A stretch of DNA of 64,000 bases from Gammaproteobacteria bacterium (GCA_018816095.1 JAHIWP010000036.1:111835-175834), one strand, 5' to 3'. Counted from the first letter of the stretch, positions 37,131 to 45,597 are shown. The notes: a model not told the origin generated them from the letters alone. Numbers and translations: made by a program.

Positions 37131-37145
37131 TGTTATAACGTAACA
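37131..37145. promoter_or_regulatory. Candidate Zur box
   Basis: tgttataacgtaaca matches the Zur core TGTTATANTATAACA at 12 of the 14 defined positions, 28 bases before the zrgA-like ATG. The downstream gene has a His-rich segment, supporting zinc control. Confidence 0.7.
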
Positions 37146-37172
37146 AGTAATTATTTCGAACCGGAGACCACC

Positions 37173-37745
37173 ATGCGCCGCCTGCTACTAGCCCTGCCTT
37201 TTGCCCTGCTGCCGCTTGCCGCCAGTGCTGCCGAACACAATCATGAACACGATGAACATCAGCACGAACATGCCGAACACGGCAGCCTGGATGCCCACGC
37301 GCACGGCGCCGCGCAACTCAACGTGGTGCTCGACGGCAAGGTGCTGGAACTACAACTGGAGAGCCCGGCCATGAACCTGGTGGGTTTCGAACATAACGCC
37401 GAGACGGATGCGGACAAAGCCAAGGTCGCCGCAGCGCGCAGCCTGCTGGAACAGCCAACACTGCTGTTCGGTGTGCATGCCGGCGACTGCAGCCTCAGCC
37501 AGACAGAATTACACAGCCCGCTGTTTGCTGGGCAGGCTGAAGCACATGAGCAGGAGAGCGCTCACAGTGACATCGACGCTCACTACACCCTTGACTGCCA
37601 GGCGCCCGACCAGCTCAAGCAACTTGATCTGGCTGAGCTGTTCAAGCGCTTCCCCGCCACCGAGAAAATTCAGGTACAACTGATCGGCCCAAATGGTCAG
37701 CAAGGCTTAGAACTTACCCCCGCGCAGCCGACTCTGAGCTTCTAA
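37173..37745 (+). CDS. zrgA: His-rich periplasmic zinc-binding protein, ZrgA/DUF2796 family
   Basis: A 190-residue protein with signal peptide MRRLLLALPFALLPLAASA, then a metal-binding tract with repeated His (EHNHEHDEHQHEHAEH), LDAHAHGAAQLNVVLDGKVLELQLESPAMNLVGFEH and a second His-containing stretch (AHEQESAHSDIDAHY). This is the DUF2796/ZrgA pattern. Known relatives help zinc acquisition under Zur control. GGAG eight bases before the ATG; a Zur-like box lies upstream. A terminator follows the stop, just before the ABC ATPase gene. Confidence 0.85.
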   Translation: MRRLLLALPFALLPLAASAAEHNHEHDEHQHEHAEHGSLDAHAHGAAQLNVVLDGKVLELQLESPAMNLVGFEHNAETDADKAKVAAARSLLEQPTLLFGVHAGDCSLSQTELHSPLFAGQAEAHEQESAHSDIDAHYTLDCQAPDQLKQLDLAELFKRFPATEKIQVQLIGPNGQQGLELTPAQPTLSF

Positions 37746-37765
37746 TCACTTATTTTGCAGCAGAA

Positions 37766-37793
37766 CGGCCGGGGCAACCCGGCCGCTTATTTT
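37766..37793 (+). terminator. Intercistronic intrinsic terminator within the zinc operon
   Basis: Stem cggccggg (37766-37773) and cccggccg (37778-37785), loop gcaa, then cttatttt, ending exactly at the ATG of the ABC ATPase gene. It should reduce transcription into the transporter genes relative to zrgA. Confidence 0.7.
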
Positions 37794-38504
37794 ATGAGCA
37801 CAGCCCTGATCCAACTGTCTAACCTCGGCTTTGCCTGGCCCGGCCAGCCCGAGCTGCTAGACATCGACAGCTTCACCCTGCAACGCGGCGAAAGCCTGTT
37901 TCTCAAAGGCCCCAGCGGCAGCGGCAAGACCACCCTGCTGGGCCTGCTCGGCGGTGTGCAAAAGCCTAACCGTGGCAGCATCCGCCTGCTCGATCAGGAC
38001 TTGAGCACACTGTCCGCCGGTGCCCGCGACCGCTTTCGCGTCGATCACACCGGCTATATCTTCCAGCAGTTCAACCTGCTGCCGTTTCTCTCGGTGCGCG
38101 AAAACGTCGAACTGCCCTGCCACTTCTCCAAACTGCGCGCCAGCCGCGCGGTGCAGCGCCATGGCAGCGTGGCCAAGGCCACCAATGTCCTGCTCGCCCA
38201 CCTCGGTTTGCACCAGCCAGAGCTTTTGCAACGCCGCGCCGGTGACCTGTCGATCGGCCAGCAACAGCGCGTCGCCGCGGCCCGCGCGCTGATCGGCCAG
38301 CCGGAACTGGTGATCGCCGACGAGCCCACCTCGGCACTGGATGCCGACGCCCGCGAAGCCTTCCTCGAACTGCTGTTCGCCGAGTGCCGTGCCGCCGGCT
38401 CCAGCCTGCTGTTTGTCAGTCACGATCAAAGCCTGGCGCGCCTATTCGACCGCAGCTTGTCGCTCGCCGAACTGAACAAAGCCACCCGTTTGGCGGAGAT
38501 TTAA
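37794..38504 (+). CDS. ABC transporter ATP-binding protein (MacB/LolD-like), zinc operon
   Basis: A 236-residue ATPase: Walker A GPSGSGKTTLLG, Q-loop IFQQFNLLPFLSVREN, signature LSIGQQQRVAAARAL (LSIGQ in place of LSGGQ), Walker B LVIADEPTSALD and the H-loop SHDQ. Resembles the MacB/LolD family, which works with FtsX-type permeases such as the next gene. The ATG at 37794 has no recognisable ribosome site because a terminator hairpin occupies the preceding bases. Two bases separate it from the permease gene. Role: energising an envelope process linked to zinc, not necessarily import. Confidence 0.85.
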   Translation: MSTALIQLSNLGFAWPGQPELLDIDSFTLQRGESLFLKGPSGSGKTTLLGLLGGVQKPNRGSIRLLDQDLSTLSAGARDRFRVDHTGYIFQQFNLLPFLSVRENVELPCHFSKLRASRAVQRHGSVAKATNVLLAHLGLHQPELLQRRAGDLSIGQQQRVAAARALIGQPELVIADEPTSALDADAREAFLELLFAECRAAGSSLLFVSHDQSLARLFDRSLSLAELNKATRLAEI

Positions 38505-38506
38505 CG

Positions 38507-39772
38507 ATGTACCTACTGCGTCTCGCCCTGGCCAGCCTGGGCAACCGCCGCTTTACTGCGTGGCTGACAGTGTTTGCCATCGCGCTTTCTGTGTGTTTGT
38601 TGCTCGCGGTGGAGCGGGTGCGCACCGAAGCCCGCACCAGCTTTGCCAACACCATCAGCGGCACTGACCTGATCGTCGGCGCGCGCTCGGGCAGTGTGAA
38701 CCTGCTGCTGTACTCGGTGTTTCGTATCGGCAACGCCACCAACAACATCCGCTGGGACAGCTTCGAGCACTTCGCCGAGCATCGTCAGGTCAAGTGGGCC
38801 ATCCCGATCTCCCTCGGTGACTCACACCGCGGCTACCGGGTGATGGGCACCAGCCCGGCGTATTTCGAGCACTACCGCTATGCGCGCACTCAACAATTGC
38901 AGCTGAGCAGCGGCCGCGCCTTTGCCGATGACCCGTTTGAAGTGGTGCTCGGTGCAGAAGTGGCAAAGGCCCTCAACTACCAGCTCGATCAGGAGCTGGT
39001 ACTGGCACACGGTGTGGCCACCATCAGCCTGGTCAAACATGACAACAAACCATTCAAGGTGGTCGGCATACTCAAACGCACCGGCACTCCGGTAGACCGC
39101 ACCCTGCACATCTCGCTGGCCGGCATGGAAGCCCTGCATGTCGATTGGCAAAACGGCATGCCGGCACGCGGCGCGGCCAAACTCAGTGCCGAACAGGCGC
39201 GGGCCATGGATCTACAGCCCAAGCAGATCACCGCTGTGCTGCTCGGCCTGAACAGCAAGATCGCCACTTTCAGCCTGCAACGCGAAATCAACGAGTTTCG
39301 CGGCGAACCGCTGCTGGCGATCCTGCCCGGCGTAGCGCTGCAGGAGCTGTGGAGCCTGATGGGTACCGCCGAGAAAGCGCTGTTTGTGGTATCGCTGTTC
39401 GTGGTGCTGACGGGGCTGATCGGCATGCTTACGGCGATTCTCACCAGCCTTAACGAGCGCCGTCGGGAAATGGCGATTCTGCGTTCGGTGGGCGCGCGGC
39501 CTTGGCATATCGCCAGCCTGCTGATCGTCGAAGCCTTTGCCCTGGCCCTGGCCGGTGTGCTGCTCGGCGTGCTGTTGTTGTACCTGGGTATCGCGGGCGC
39601 GCAGGGCTATGTGCAGACGAATTACGGCCTTTACCTGCCGCTGAATCTGCCAACCCGCTATGAGTGGACGCTGCTCGGCGCTATCCTGAGCGCCGCCCTG
39701 TTGATGGGCTGTGTACCGGCCTGGCGTGCGTATCGCCAATCCCTGGCCGATGGCTTATCGATCCGTTTATGA
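38507..39772 (+). CDS. FtsX-like ABC transporter permease, zinc operon
   Basis: A 421-residue permease of the MacB/LolC type. One N-terminal membrane helix (about 17-34) precedes a large periplasmic domain, with three C-terminal helices around TGLIGMLTAILTSLNERRREMAILRSVGARPWHI, LALAGVLLGVLLLY and LLGAILSAALLMG. This topology is that of mechanotransmitter or lipoprotein-type ABC systems rather than a classic metal importer. The start is at 38507, two bases after the ATPase stop. In P. aeruginosa an operon of this composition is Zur-controlled. Confidence 0.85.
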   Translation: MYLLRLALASLGNRRFTAWLTVFAIALSVCLLLAVERVRTEARTSFANTISGTDLIVGARSGSVNLLLYSVFRIGNATNNIRWDSFEHFAEHRQVKWAIPISLGDSHRGYRVMGTSPAYFEHYRYARTQQLQLSSGRAFADDPFEVVLGAEVAKALNYQLDQELVLAHGVATISLVKHDNKPFKVVGILKRTGTPVDRTLHISLAGMEALHVDWQNGMPARGAAKLSAEQARAMDLQPKQITAVLLGLNSKIATFSLQREINEFRGEPLLAILPGVALQELWSLMGTAEKALFVVSLFVVLTGLIGMLTAILTSLNERRREMAILRSVGARPWHIASLLIVEAFALALAGVLLGVLLLYLGIAGAQGYVQTNYGLYLPLNLPTRYEWTLLGAILSAALLMGCVPAWRAYRQSLADGLSIRL

Positions 39773-39783
39773 GGCTTTTTTGC

Positions 39784-40305
39784 ATGCACCGCTCCCTGCT
39801 CGCCACCCTGCTGTTCACCCTGGCCCTGCCCCTGGCGGCTGCCGAGGTGCGCGAGCTGACCTGGTCGGAAATGGTCCCCGCCGATGCACCGCCGCAAATC
39901 GTTGAGCCGGCACCGATCCACGACCTGTCGCAGCTGGCAGACGCCCTGGCCGAGTCCGGGCCCGCCAGCCAGCAGCAATCGCCCGCCGCCCCAGTGGTGC
40001 AGGCGCTGGATGGCCAAGCGGTAAAACTGCCCGGATATATCGTGCCGCTGGATATCACCGATGAAGGCCGGGTGACTGAATTCCTGCTGGTGCCGTACTT
40101 CGGCGCGTGCATCCACGTGCCGCCACCGCCGTCGAATCAGATCGTTCACGTCACCAGCGAGCTGGGCGTGCTGCTCGATGCGCTGTATCAACCGTTCTGG
40201 ATCGAAGGCCCGCTCAAGGTCGAGCAGACTAGCAGCGAGCTGGCCGAAGCCGGCTATCAGATGCAGGCCCAGAAGATTTACGCCTACGAGCTACCGGACA
40301 GCTAA
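39784..40305 (+). CDS. DUF3299 periplasmic protein, zinc operon
   Basis: A 173-residue protein with signal peptide MHRSLLATLLFTLALPLAAA. The DUF3299 core is KLPGYIVPLDITDEGRVTEFLLVPYFGACIHVPPPPSNQIVHV, with a single Cys in GACIH. Function unknown; it always travels with this ABC system as far as I recall. GAGG nine bases upstream favours ATG 39784 over ATG 39769, which overlaps the permease stop. Confidence 0.82.
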   Translation: MHRSLLATLLFTLALPLAAAEVRELTWSEMVPADAPPQIVEPAPIHDLSQLADALAESGPASQQQSPAAPVVQALDGQAVKLPGYIVPLDITDEGRVTEFLLVPYFGACIHVPPPPSNQIVHVTSELGVLLDALYQPFWIEGPLKVEQTSSELAEAGYQMQAQKIYAYELPDS

Positions 40306-40315
40306 GCGCTTGCCC

Positions 40316-40483
40316 CGTAGGGTGGGTTAGCGACGCAGCATGCCGACCGATCAACCGAACATGATCATGCCGCGGCGCGTAATCCACCACACGATCGACC
40401 GCGTTGCGCCGATAGAGGGTTACACCGCATCCAAGATAGCGTGATGCACGGGTAATGACTGCATGCGGTTAACCCACCCTACG
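40316..40483. repeat. 168-bp element with 14-bp terminal inverted repeats
   Basis: Ends cgtagggtgggtta (40316-40329) and taacccaccctacg (40470-40483) are perfect inverted repeats. The interior has no ORF of note. No clear target-site duplication is seen. It resembles the gtagggtggg-type MITE/REP-doublet elements of Pseudomonas intergenic regions. It fills most of the gap between the DUF3299 and TPR genes. Confidence 0.6.
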
Positions 40484-40508
40484 CACTAAGGCATTTCGCG
40501 GCGACCCG

Positions 40509-40546
40509 CCAATAAAAAGCCAGACCTAGGTCTGGCTTTTTATTGG
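40509..40546. terminator. Bidirectional terminator, perfect 19-bp arms
   Basis: ccaataaaaagccagacct (40509-40527) and its exact complement (40528-40546) lie between the convergent zinc operon and the TonB2-type operon, with A/T tracts on both sides. Confidence 0.85.
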
Positions 40547-40564
40547 GCAACAACCGGCAGTCGA

Positions 40565-41662
40565 TTAGCCGGCACTGGCCACACGCTTTTCCCGCGCAAA
40601 GCTCAACTCACTTTCCGCCCAGTTCCGCCAGCTGCGCACTTTGCTGCGCTCGGCGCCAGCTCGCTCGGCCTTGGCTAGGGCATCCAGCCCCGCCTGCCAG
40701 CGTGCCTGCTCCATCTCCAATTGGGCCAGATTCATCCAGTGCTTGGCACTGCCCGAACGCTGCGCCAGTTCGCGGAAAATCTGCGCAGCCTGACTGCGCT
40801 CGCGCGCCTGCCACCAGAGCAGCGCCAGGCGTTCTTCGCGAGCGGTGGTACGCGGCAGCAAGCCTTGATCGAGCATGCCGGCCAGCAACGTGGCACCTTG
40901 CCAGGGCTGCTCAGCCGCACCGGCCAGCAGCACCAGATTGTCCAGTTCGCTTTCACTGAAGCGCAGCCCCTTCTGGTAGGCCGCACGCAAGGTTGCCAGG
41001 GACTTGGCGTGATTACCGCTGAGCTGCTGCAACGCCGCCAACTGACGCCAGCCCTGGGCATTGTTCGGCTGGCGCGCCAGCAGTTGCCGCTGCCAACGCT
41101 CGGCGGCTGGGTAGCGTTTGACGTCGGCATTGATCGCCACGAGAAACTGCAACCAGCTGTCGGCCGCCTGCGGATTGGCCTGCACGTAACGCTCGGCCAG
41201 GGGCAGGGCCTTGGCCGGCTGGCCAAGGCCCTGATAGGCCTGTACCAGCATCTGCAGCACCTCCTCATCAGCCTTCGCCTGCCCCGGCGCAAGCAGGCTT
41301 ACAACCTGGGCATAGCGCCGCTCGACAAGGTTGAGGCGAGCCAGATTGAGCACTTCAGCGGCCTGCAGCTCAGCGTCTAGCTTGGCGCTTTTCAGCACTT
41401 TATCGAGCAGCTCGATGGCCTGAGCATTATTGCCTTCGGCCCAGGCCAGGTAACCCTGACTGCGCCAAAGCAGCGCTTCCTCCAGGCTACCCGGCTGAGC
41501 GTTGGCAGCCTCCAGAGCACGTCGCGCGGCGGCGTAGTCGCCGTTCTTCTGCGCCGTCTGCGCGGCATCCAGGGCGCGAAACACACTTGGGTCGACGCTT
41601 TGCCCGGCCGCCTGAGCGATGCCCGCACCGCACAGTGCGATCAGCAACAGTAAGCGATACAT
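40565..41662 (-). CDS. TPR protein of the TonB2-type system
   Basis: A 365-residue secreted protein: signal peptide MYRLLLLIALCGAGIAQA, then tandem helical TPR-like units throughout (AQKNGDYAAARRALEAANAQP, LWRSQGYLAWAEGNNAQAIELLDKVL, AYQGLGQPAKALPLAERYVQANPQ). It is the last gene of a six-gene operon and starts one base after the tonB stop behind a full AAGGAGGT. Vibrio TonB2 loci also carry a TPR gene at this place. Likely a periplasmic scaffold for the complex (inference). Confidence 0.85.
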   Translation of the reverse strand: MYRLLLLIALCGAGIAQAAGQSVDPSVFRALDAAQTAQKNGDYAAARRALEAANAQPGSLEEALLWRSQGYLAWAEGNNAQAIELLDKVLKSAKLDAELQAAEVLNLARLNLVERRYAQVVSLLAPGQAKADEEVLQMLVQAYQGLGQPAKALPLAERYVQANPQAADSWLQFLVAINADVKRYPAAERWQRQLLARQPNNAQGWRQLAALQQLSGNHAKSLATLRAAYQKGLRFSESELDNLVLLAGAAEQPWQGATLLAGMLDQGLLPRTTAREERLALLWWQARERSQAAQIFRELAQRSGSAKHWMNLAQLEMEQARWQAGLDALAKAERAGAERSKVRSWRNWAESELSFAREKRVASAG

Positions 41663-41663
41663 A

Positions 41664-42362
41664 TCAGCGACCTCCTTCCAGGCGGAAGTACAGGGTCTTC
41701 ACCGCTTCGCGCGGCACCGCGAGGCCACCCTCAGTGCGCGGCGCAAAACGCCAGCGCAGCGCAGCGCGGCGCGCTTCACGCTCGAACACATTCTGCGGAC
41801 TGGCTTCGAGAACGCGCAGGTTCTCCACTGCGCCTTGGCGGTTGATGGTGAATGCCAATTTCACGTGACCTTCGATGCCGCGCTGCAAGGCATAGCGCGG
41901 GTAATTAGGGCTGACATCATTAAGCGGCATGACTTCACTTTCCGGGCCACCCGGCTGCCCGCCCGCATCGCTGGGGGCGGTAGGGCCTGGCGTCGCCACG
42001 CTTGGCGCTGCCGCGCCTGCTGCCAGGCCAGTCAAACTCGGCGTCGGTGCGCTGCTCACCGCAATTCCCGCGCTCAGGCTCGGTACTGGCAGATCCAGGG
42101 CTGGTAGGTTGGCGCTCGGCGTGACCGCCATCGGCGCCTGCGGGGTTGGCGGCTGCGGCGTCTGTGCTTGCGGGGGCTGCGGCGCCTGTTGCCGGGTGCG
42201 CGTCGCTGCATCGCTCGCCTTACCGTCCAAACGCACAAAATTGGCCACCGTCAGCGGCTCGTCACTCGGCTTACTCGCCGGCGGCGCGACCATGTAAAGC
42301 ATCAGGCCGAACAGCGCCAACGCCATCACACAGGCGGCGGCAAAGGACAGTGGCAAACGCAT
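41664..42362 (-). CDS. tonB2: TonB-family energy transducer (TonB2-like)
   Basis: A 232-residue protein: one N-terminal membrane helix (about 8-27), a Pro/Ala-rich periplasmic spacer (QAPQPPQAQTPQPPTPQAP) and a C-terminal TonB domain (SPNYPRYALQRGIEGHVKLAFTINRQGAVENLRVLEA, FEREARRAALRWRFAP). It should carry proton-motive energy to outer-membrane receptors. The ATG overlaps the exbD stop (TGATG). The domain is short, as in TonB2 proteins that rely on TtpC. Confidence 0.88.
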   Translation of the reverse strand: MRLPLSFAAACVMALALFGLMLYMVAPPASKPSDEPLTVANFVRLDGKASDAATRTRQQAPQPPQAQTPQPPTPQAPMAVTPSANLPALDLPVPSLSAGIAVSSAPTPSLTGLAAGAAAPSVATPGPTAPSDAGGQPGGPESEVMPLNDVSPNYPRYALQRGIEGHVKLAFTINRQGAVENLRVLEASPQNVFEREARRAALRWRFAPRTEGGLAVPREAVKTLYFRLEGGR

Positions 42363-42772
42363 CAACGCGCTCCCGCCGTAGCGGCCAAGGCAACATCCTG
42401 CACGCCCGCCAGGCGCGCCTGGTCCATCACCTGCACCACCAGGCCGGTACGTGCATCTTGATCGGCCTGCACCACCACGGCGCCATCCGGCTGATCGACG
42501 CGCATACGCTCAACATGGGCGCGCACGCTGCGTACATCGACCACTTTTTTGTCCATCCACACCTGCCCGTCGGCGGTGATAGCGATGAGGATATTGCCTT
42601 TGTCCTGTGGGCTGGCGGTTTGCGCCTGGGGGCGCTGCACTTCGACGCCGGCCTCTTTGATAAAGGAGCTGGTGACGATAAAGAAGATCAGCATGATGAA
42701 AACCACGTCGAGCATCGGCGTCAGGTCGATGCCAGTGTCTTCGTCTTGCTGGTGGTGACGGCGCATTCTCAT
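42362..42772 (-). CDS. exbD2: ExbD/TolR-family proton channel subunit
   Basis: A 136-residue protein: one membrane helix containing the essential Asp (LTPMLDVVFIMLIFFIVTSSF), then a periplasmic domain (GNILIAITADGQVWMDKKVV). Partner of the ExbB-like protein encoded 10 bases upstream, and overlapping tonB by one base. Confidence 0.92.
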   Translation of the reverse strand: MRMRRHHQQDEDTGIDLTPMLDVVFIMLIFFIVTSSFIKEAGVEVQRPQAQTASPQDKGNILIAITADGQVWMDKKVVDVRSVRAHVERMRVDQPDGAVVVQADQDARTGLVVQVMDQARLAGVQDVALAATAGAR

Positions 42773-42782
42773 GTGTTGAATC

Positions 42783-43331
42783 TCAGTCGTGTCGCAGCTG
42801 GTCAGCCAGCCGCTCTAAAGCCCGGCGCGCATCACGTTCGAGACGCGCCAAGCTGAACAATCCAGTAATCGCCAGCACCATGCCGGCCATGGTCGGCAGG
42901 GTCGCCTGCCAGACGCCCGCCGCCATGCCGCGCGGGTTGCCGGTACCATTGATGGCCAGCACGTCGAACACCGCGACCATGCCGCTGACCGTACCAAGCA
43001 AGCCCAGCAGCGGATACATCGCCACCAGGGTCTTGCTCAGGCGCAGTGGCCCGAGCAAATGCTGCTGCGCCTGCGCCAGCCAGGCACTGCGCACTGCGCG
43101 CTGCCAGTTACCGGTGTCATCACCGATCACCTGCTGCCAGGCTTGGCGGCGTTCACGCACCCACTCCGGAAACACCCGGCGCATGTACCAGAAGCGCTCA
43201 AACACCAGGGTCCAGAACACCACGCACAGCCCGGCCAACGCCCACATCACCACGCCGCCGGCGCTCATGAAATCGAGCAAGGCGTGGCCGCTATCCACCA
43301 GGCGCAACCACAGCGCCAGCCAATCAGTCAC
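42783..43331 (-). CDS. exbB2: ExbB/TolQ-family proton channel subunit (ExbB2-like)
   Basis: A 182-residue protein with three membrane segments (about 22-45, 95-120 and 133-155) and the MotA/TolQ/ExbB pattern MYPLLGLLGTVSGMVAVFDVLA and TLPTMAGMVLAITGLF. It is shorter than classical ExbB, as in TonB2 systems. The GTG at 43331 overlaps the end of the TtpC gene by eight bases (GTGACTGA); the ORF upstream lies inside TtpC. Confidence 0.88.
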   Translation of the reverse strand: MTDWLALWLRLVDSGHALLDFMSAGGVVMWALAGLCVVFWTLVFERFWYMRRVFPEWVRERRQAWQQVIGDDTGNWQRAVRSAWLAQAQQHLLGPLRLSKTLVAMYPLLGLLGTVSGMVAVFDVLAINGTGNPRGMAAGVWQATLPTMAGMVLAITGLFSLARLERDARRALERLADQLRHD

Positions 43332-44670
43332 GACGCGGCGCCCCGGACAGGTGCAGGGCAATCAGCCCGGCGCTTTGCTGCTCCAGCAGCTGAATCAGGC
43401 CCTTGCTGCGGCTGGCCAGCAGGGTGTGCAGGAACAGCAGCGGAATCGCCACCACCAGGCCCAACACCGTGGTCACCAGCGCTTGCGAGATACCATCGGC
43501 CATCAGTCGCGAATCACCGCCACCGCCTTGGGTGATGGCCTGGAAGGTGACGATCATCCCGGTCACGGTTCCGAGCAGGCCGAGCAGCGGTGCCACGGCG
43601 CTCAGCAGTTTGAGCAGGCCCTGGCCTTTTTCCAGCGGCGGGGTTTCCTGCAGGATCGCCTCGTCGAGTTTCAGCTCCAGGGTTTCCAGATCCGATAACT
43701 GCGGCTTAGGCCCCAGCACGCCGATAATCCGCCCCAGTGGGTTATCCGCCCGCGGCGCGCTGAGGTCATGCATCTGCGCGTTGACGCCACGGCCCACACG
43801 GGTCAGATAAACCATGCGCCAGATTGCCAGCAACAGACCAAACAGACCCAGAGCGAGAATCACCCCGCCGACCAAACCACCTTGCTGTACACGATCCCAC
43901 AGCCCCGGCTGACGCTGTAACTGCGCCAGCAAGGTGCCACGGCTCGGGTCGATCGGCAGGCTGGCAACCGCCTCACTGCTAGCCAGGTAATCCGCCACCT
44001 GGCCCAGCCCGGACGGCTGACGCGGGGGCGCCAGCAGCTCAGCAGCGTCGGCGTCATAACGCAGGAAGGCATCGTCGCCATAGGCCGAGAACGCGCCTAC
44101 ACGCAGCACGTTTTGTGGCGTGCGCGTACCATCTGCGGCCACCACCGGTAGCTGCAGCTGCTCTACACGGCCACTGGCGGTCAGGTCTTCGAGCAGCAGC
44201 ATCCAGTAGCCATCGAGGTCAGCGGCCGACGGCAGCGTGCGGCTTTCAGCCAATGCCTTGAGACGCGCCAGACGCTCGGGGTATTGAGCATTGAGCAGGC
44301 TGTCCTGCCACTGGCCGGCGACATCACCAGCACTCTGACGCACCACGCCAAATAGCTCGCCAAGATGACCGACGCGCTGAGTCAGTAGTTTTTCCTGCTC
44401 GGCCAACTGGCTCTCCTGGCGGTCAAACTCGGCTTTCAGCTGTTCGGCTTCGGCTTTCTGCGTGGCCAGGGCACGGCGCGCGCTGGCCAGCAACTGGGCA
44501 CGCTCGCTGCGCTCAGCAATAAACGCCTGTTCGCGGCTGTGCATGGCACTGACTTCAGCGGCACGCTCACTGCGGATGCGCTGCAACAATTGGTCAGGGC
44601 TCAACGGCTCGGCCGCACCCGCCAGAGCGGGCAAAAGAGCCAAGGTGAAAGCGAGAACACGACGATTCAT
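43324..44670 (-). CDS. ttpC: TtpC-like protein (coiled coil plus MotA/TolQ/ExbB domain)
   Basis: A 448-residue protein. Signal peptide MNRRVLAFTLALLPALAGA, a periplasmic coiled coil (about 28-100, rich in E/Q/A/R), a mixed domain, a helix at about 268-286, then an ExbB-type channel domain (LLKLLSAVAPLLGLLGTVTGMIVTFQAI, GISQALVTTVLGLVVAIPLLFLH). This matches TtpC, the fourth component required by Vibrio TonB2. It overlaps the DUF3450 gene by four bases (ATGA) and exbB2 by eight. Confidence 0.87.
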   Translation of the reverse strand: MNRRVLAFTLALLPALAGAAEPLSPDQLLQRIRSERAAEVSAMHSREQAFIAERSERAQLLASARRALATQKAEAEQLKAEFDRQESQLAEQEKLLTQRVGHLGELFGVVRQSAGDVAGQWQDSLLNAQYPERLARLKALAESRTLPSAADLDGYWMLLLEDLTASGRVEQLQLPVVAADGTRTPQNVLRVGAFSAYGDDAFLRYDADAAELLAPPRQPSGLGQVADYLASSEAVASLPIDPSRGTLLAQLQRQPGLWDRVQQGGLVGGVILALGLFGLLLAIWRMVYLTRVGRGVNAQMHDLSAPRADNPLGRIIGVLGPKPQLSDLETLELKLDEAILQETPPLEKGQGLLKLLSAVAPLLGLLGTVTGMIVTFQAITQGGGGDSRLMADGISQALVTTVLGLVVAIPLLFLHTLLASRSKGLIQLLEQQSAGLIALHLSGAPRRD

Positions 44671-45437
44671 GGCTTGGCCTCCAGCGCCAGAGTCTTCACG
44701 GGCAGGTCAAGCAGGGCAGGCGCCTGCTCCTGGCGGGCAATGGCAATGGCCTGGCGCAACGGACGGCGGGCACTGCCATCAAGGATTTGCCAGCTGCGCG
44801 CTTGCGGGTTCCACCAACCACTTTCATGGCCATCGAGGGTTTGGAAATACAGCATCACCCGGCCAAGACGAAGGAACTCAACGCTGCGCGAGGTGCCATC
44901 GCTTGGCAGCTCACCGCGCCAGGCCTCTAAAGTGCGACCGTAATCGCTTTCCACTTGGTAGGCCTCAAGAATCCGGCGGTATTTCTCGGCCAAGCTGACA
45001 TCCGCCCGCGGCAGCAGGTCTTGTAACTGCGCCAGGCGATCACTGCGCTCGTCCGGCAAGAACGGCAGATCGGCGGCGATAAACTCCTCCAGCACCTCGA
45101 CCATACGGCGCATCTGCGGCGTTACCGCCTCCTGAGTACGCTCAATGCCATCCAACTGCTGCTGATAACCCGCCAATTCTTTACGCTGCCCCGCCACTAA
45201 CTCACGCAGCTGCGCGTTATAGCCCTGCAAGGCTTCAGCCTGCTGCAAGGCATTGCGGTACTCGGTCAGCATTTCCCGACTGGCGTCATCAAGCTGCTCA
45301 ACTCGCGCCTGCGAGGCCTTGGCGTCGACAGCTAATTGCTGGCTTTCATCCAAGGCGGCATCCAGAGGTGTCGCCGCAAGTGGCGCACTGGCCAGAACCA
45401 GAGCGGCTGCCAGCAGGCGCTTCGGCAGAGGGGTCAT
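44667..45437 (-). CDS. DUF3450 periplasmic protein, first gene of the TonB2-type operon
   Basis: A 256-residue protein: signal peptide MTPLPKRLLAAALVLASAPLAA, an N-terminal coiled coil (LDESQQLAVDAKASQARVEQLDDASREMLTEYRNALQQAEAL), then the DUF3450 core (EEFIAADLPFLPDERSDRLAQLQDLLPRADVSLAEKYRRILEAYQVESDYGRTLEAWRG). It precedes ttpC in TonB2 loci. The start at 45437 has AGGA nine bases upstream, and a Fur-like box lies 28-46 bases before it. Confidence 0.87.
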   Translation of the reverse strand: MTPLPKRLLAAALVLASAPLAATPLDAALDESQQLAVDAKASQARVEQLDDASREMLTEYRNALQQAEALQGYNAQLRELVAGQRKELAGYQQQLDGIERTQEAVTPQMRRMVEVLEEFIAADLPFLPDERSDRLAQLQDLLPRADVSLAEKYRRILEAYQVESDYGRTLEAWRGELPSDGTSRSVEFLRLGRVMLYFQTLDGHESGWWNPQARSWQILDGSARRPLRQAIAIARQEQAPALLDLPVKTLALEAKP

Positions 45438-45464
45438 GAAGGCATTCCTTGTGAAGAGACTGGA

Positions 45465-45483
45465 AATAAAGAGAAGCATTATC
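45465..45483. promoter_or_regulatory. Candidate Fur box
   Basis: aataaagagaagcattatc matches the 19-base Fur consensus GATAATGATAATCATTATC at 15 positions and lies just upstream of the DUF3450-ttpC-exbBD-tonB-TPR operon. Iron repression is the natural reading. Confidence 0.55.
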
Positions 45484-45597
45484 AACTGCATCTCCATCTA
45501 CAGGCAAGCCGCGCGGAGGCCAATCGTACGTTCGCCCACGAAGCGTAAGCGACGCATCTGAATATCAGTCAGAAAATTTAGGTAGCTAAGTACTTTA

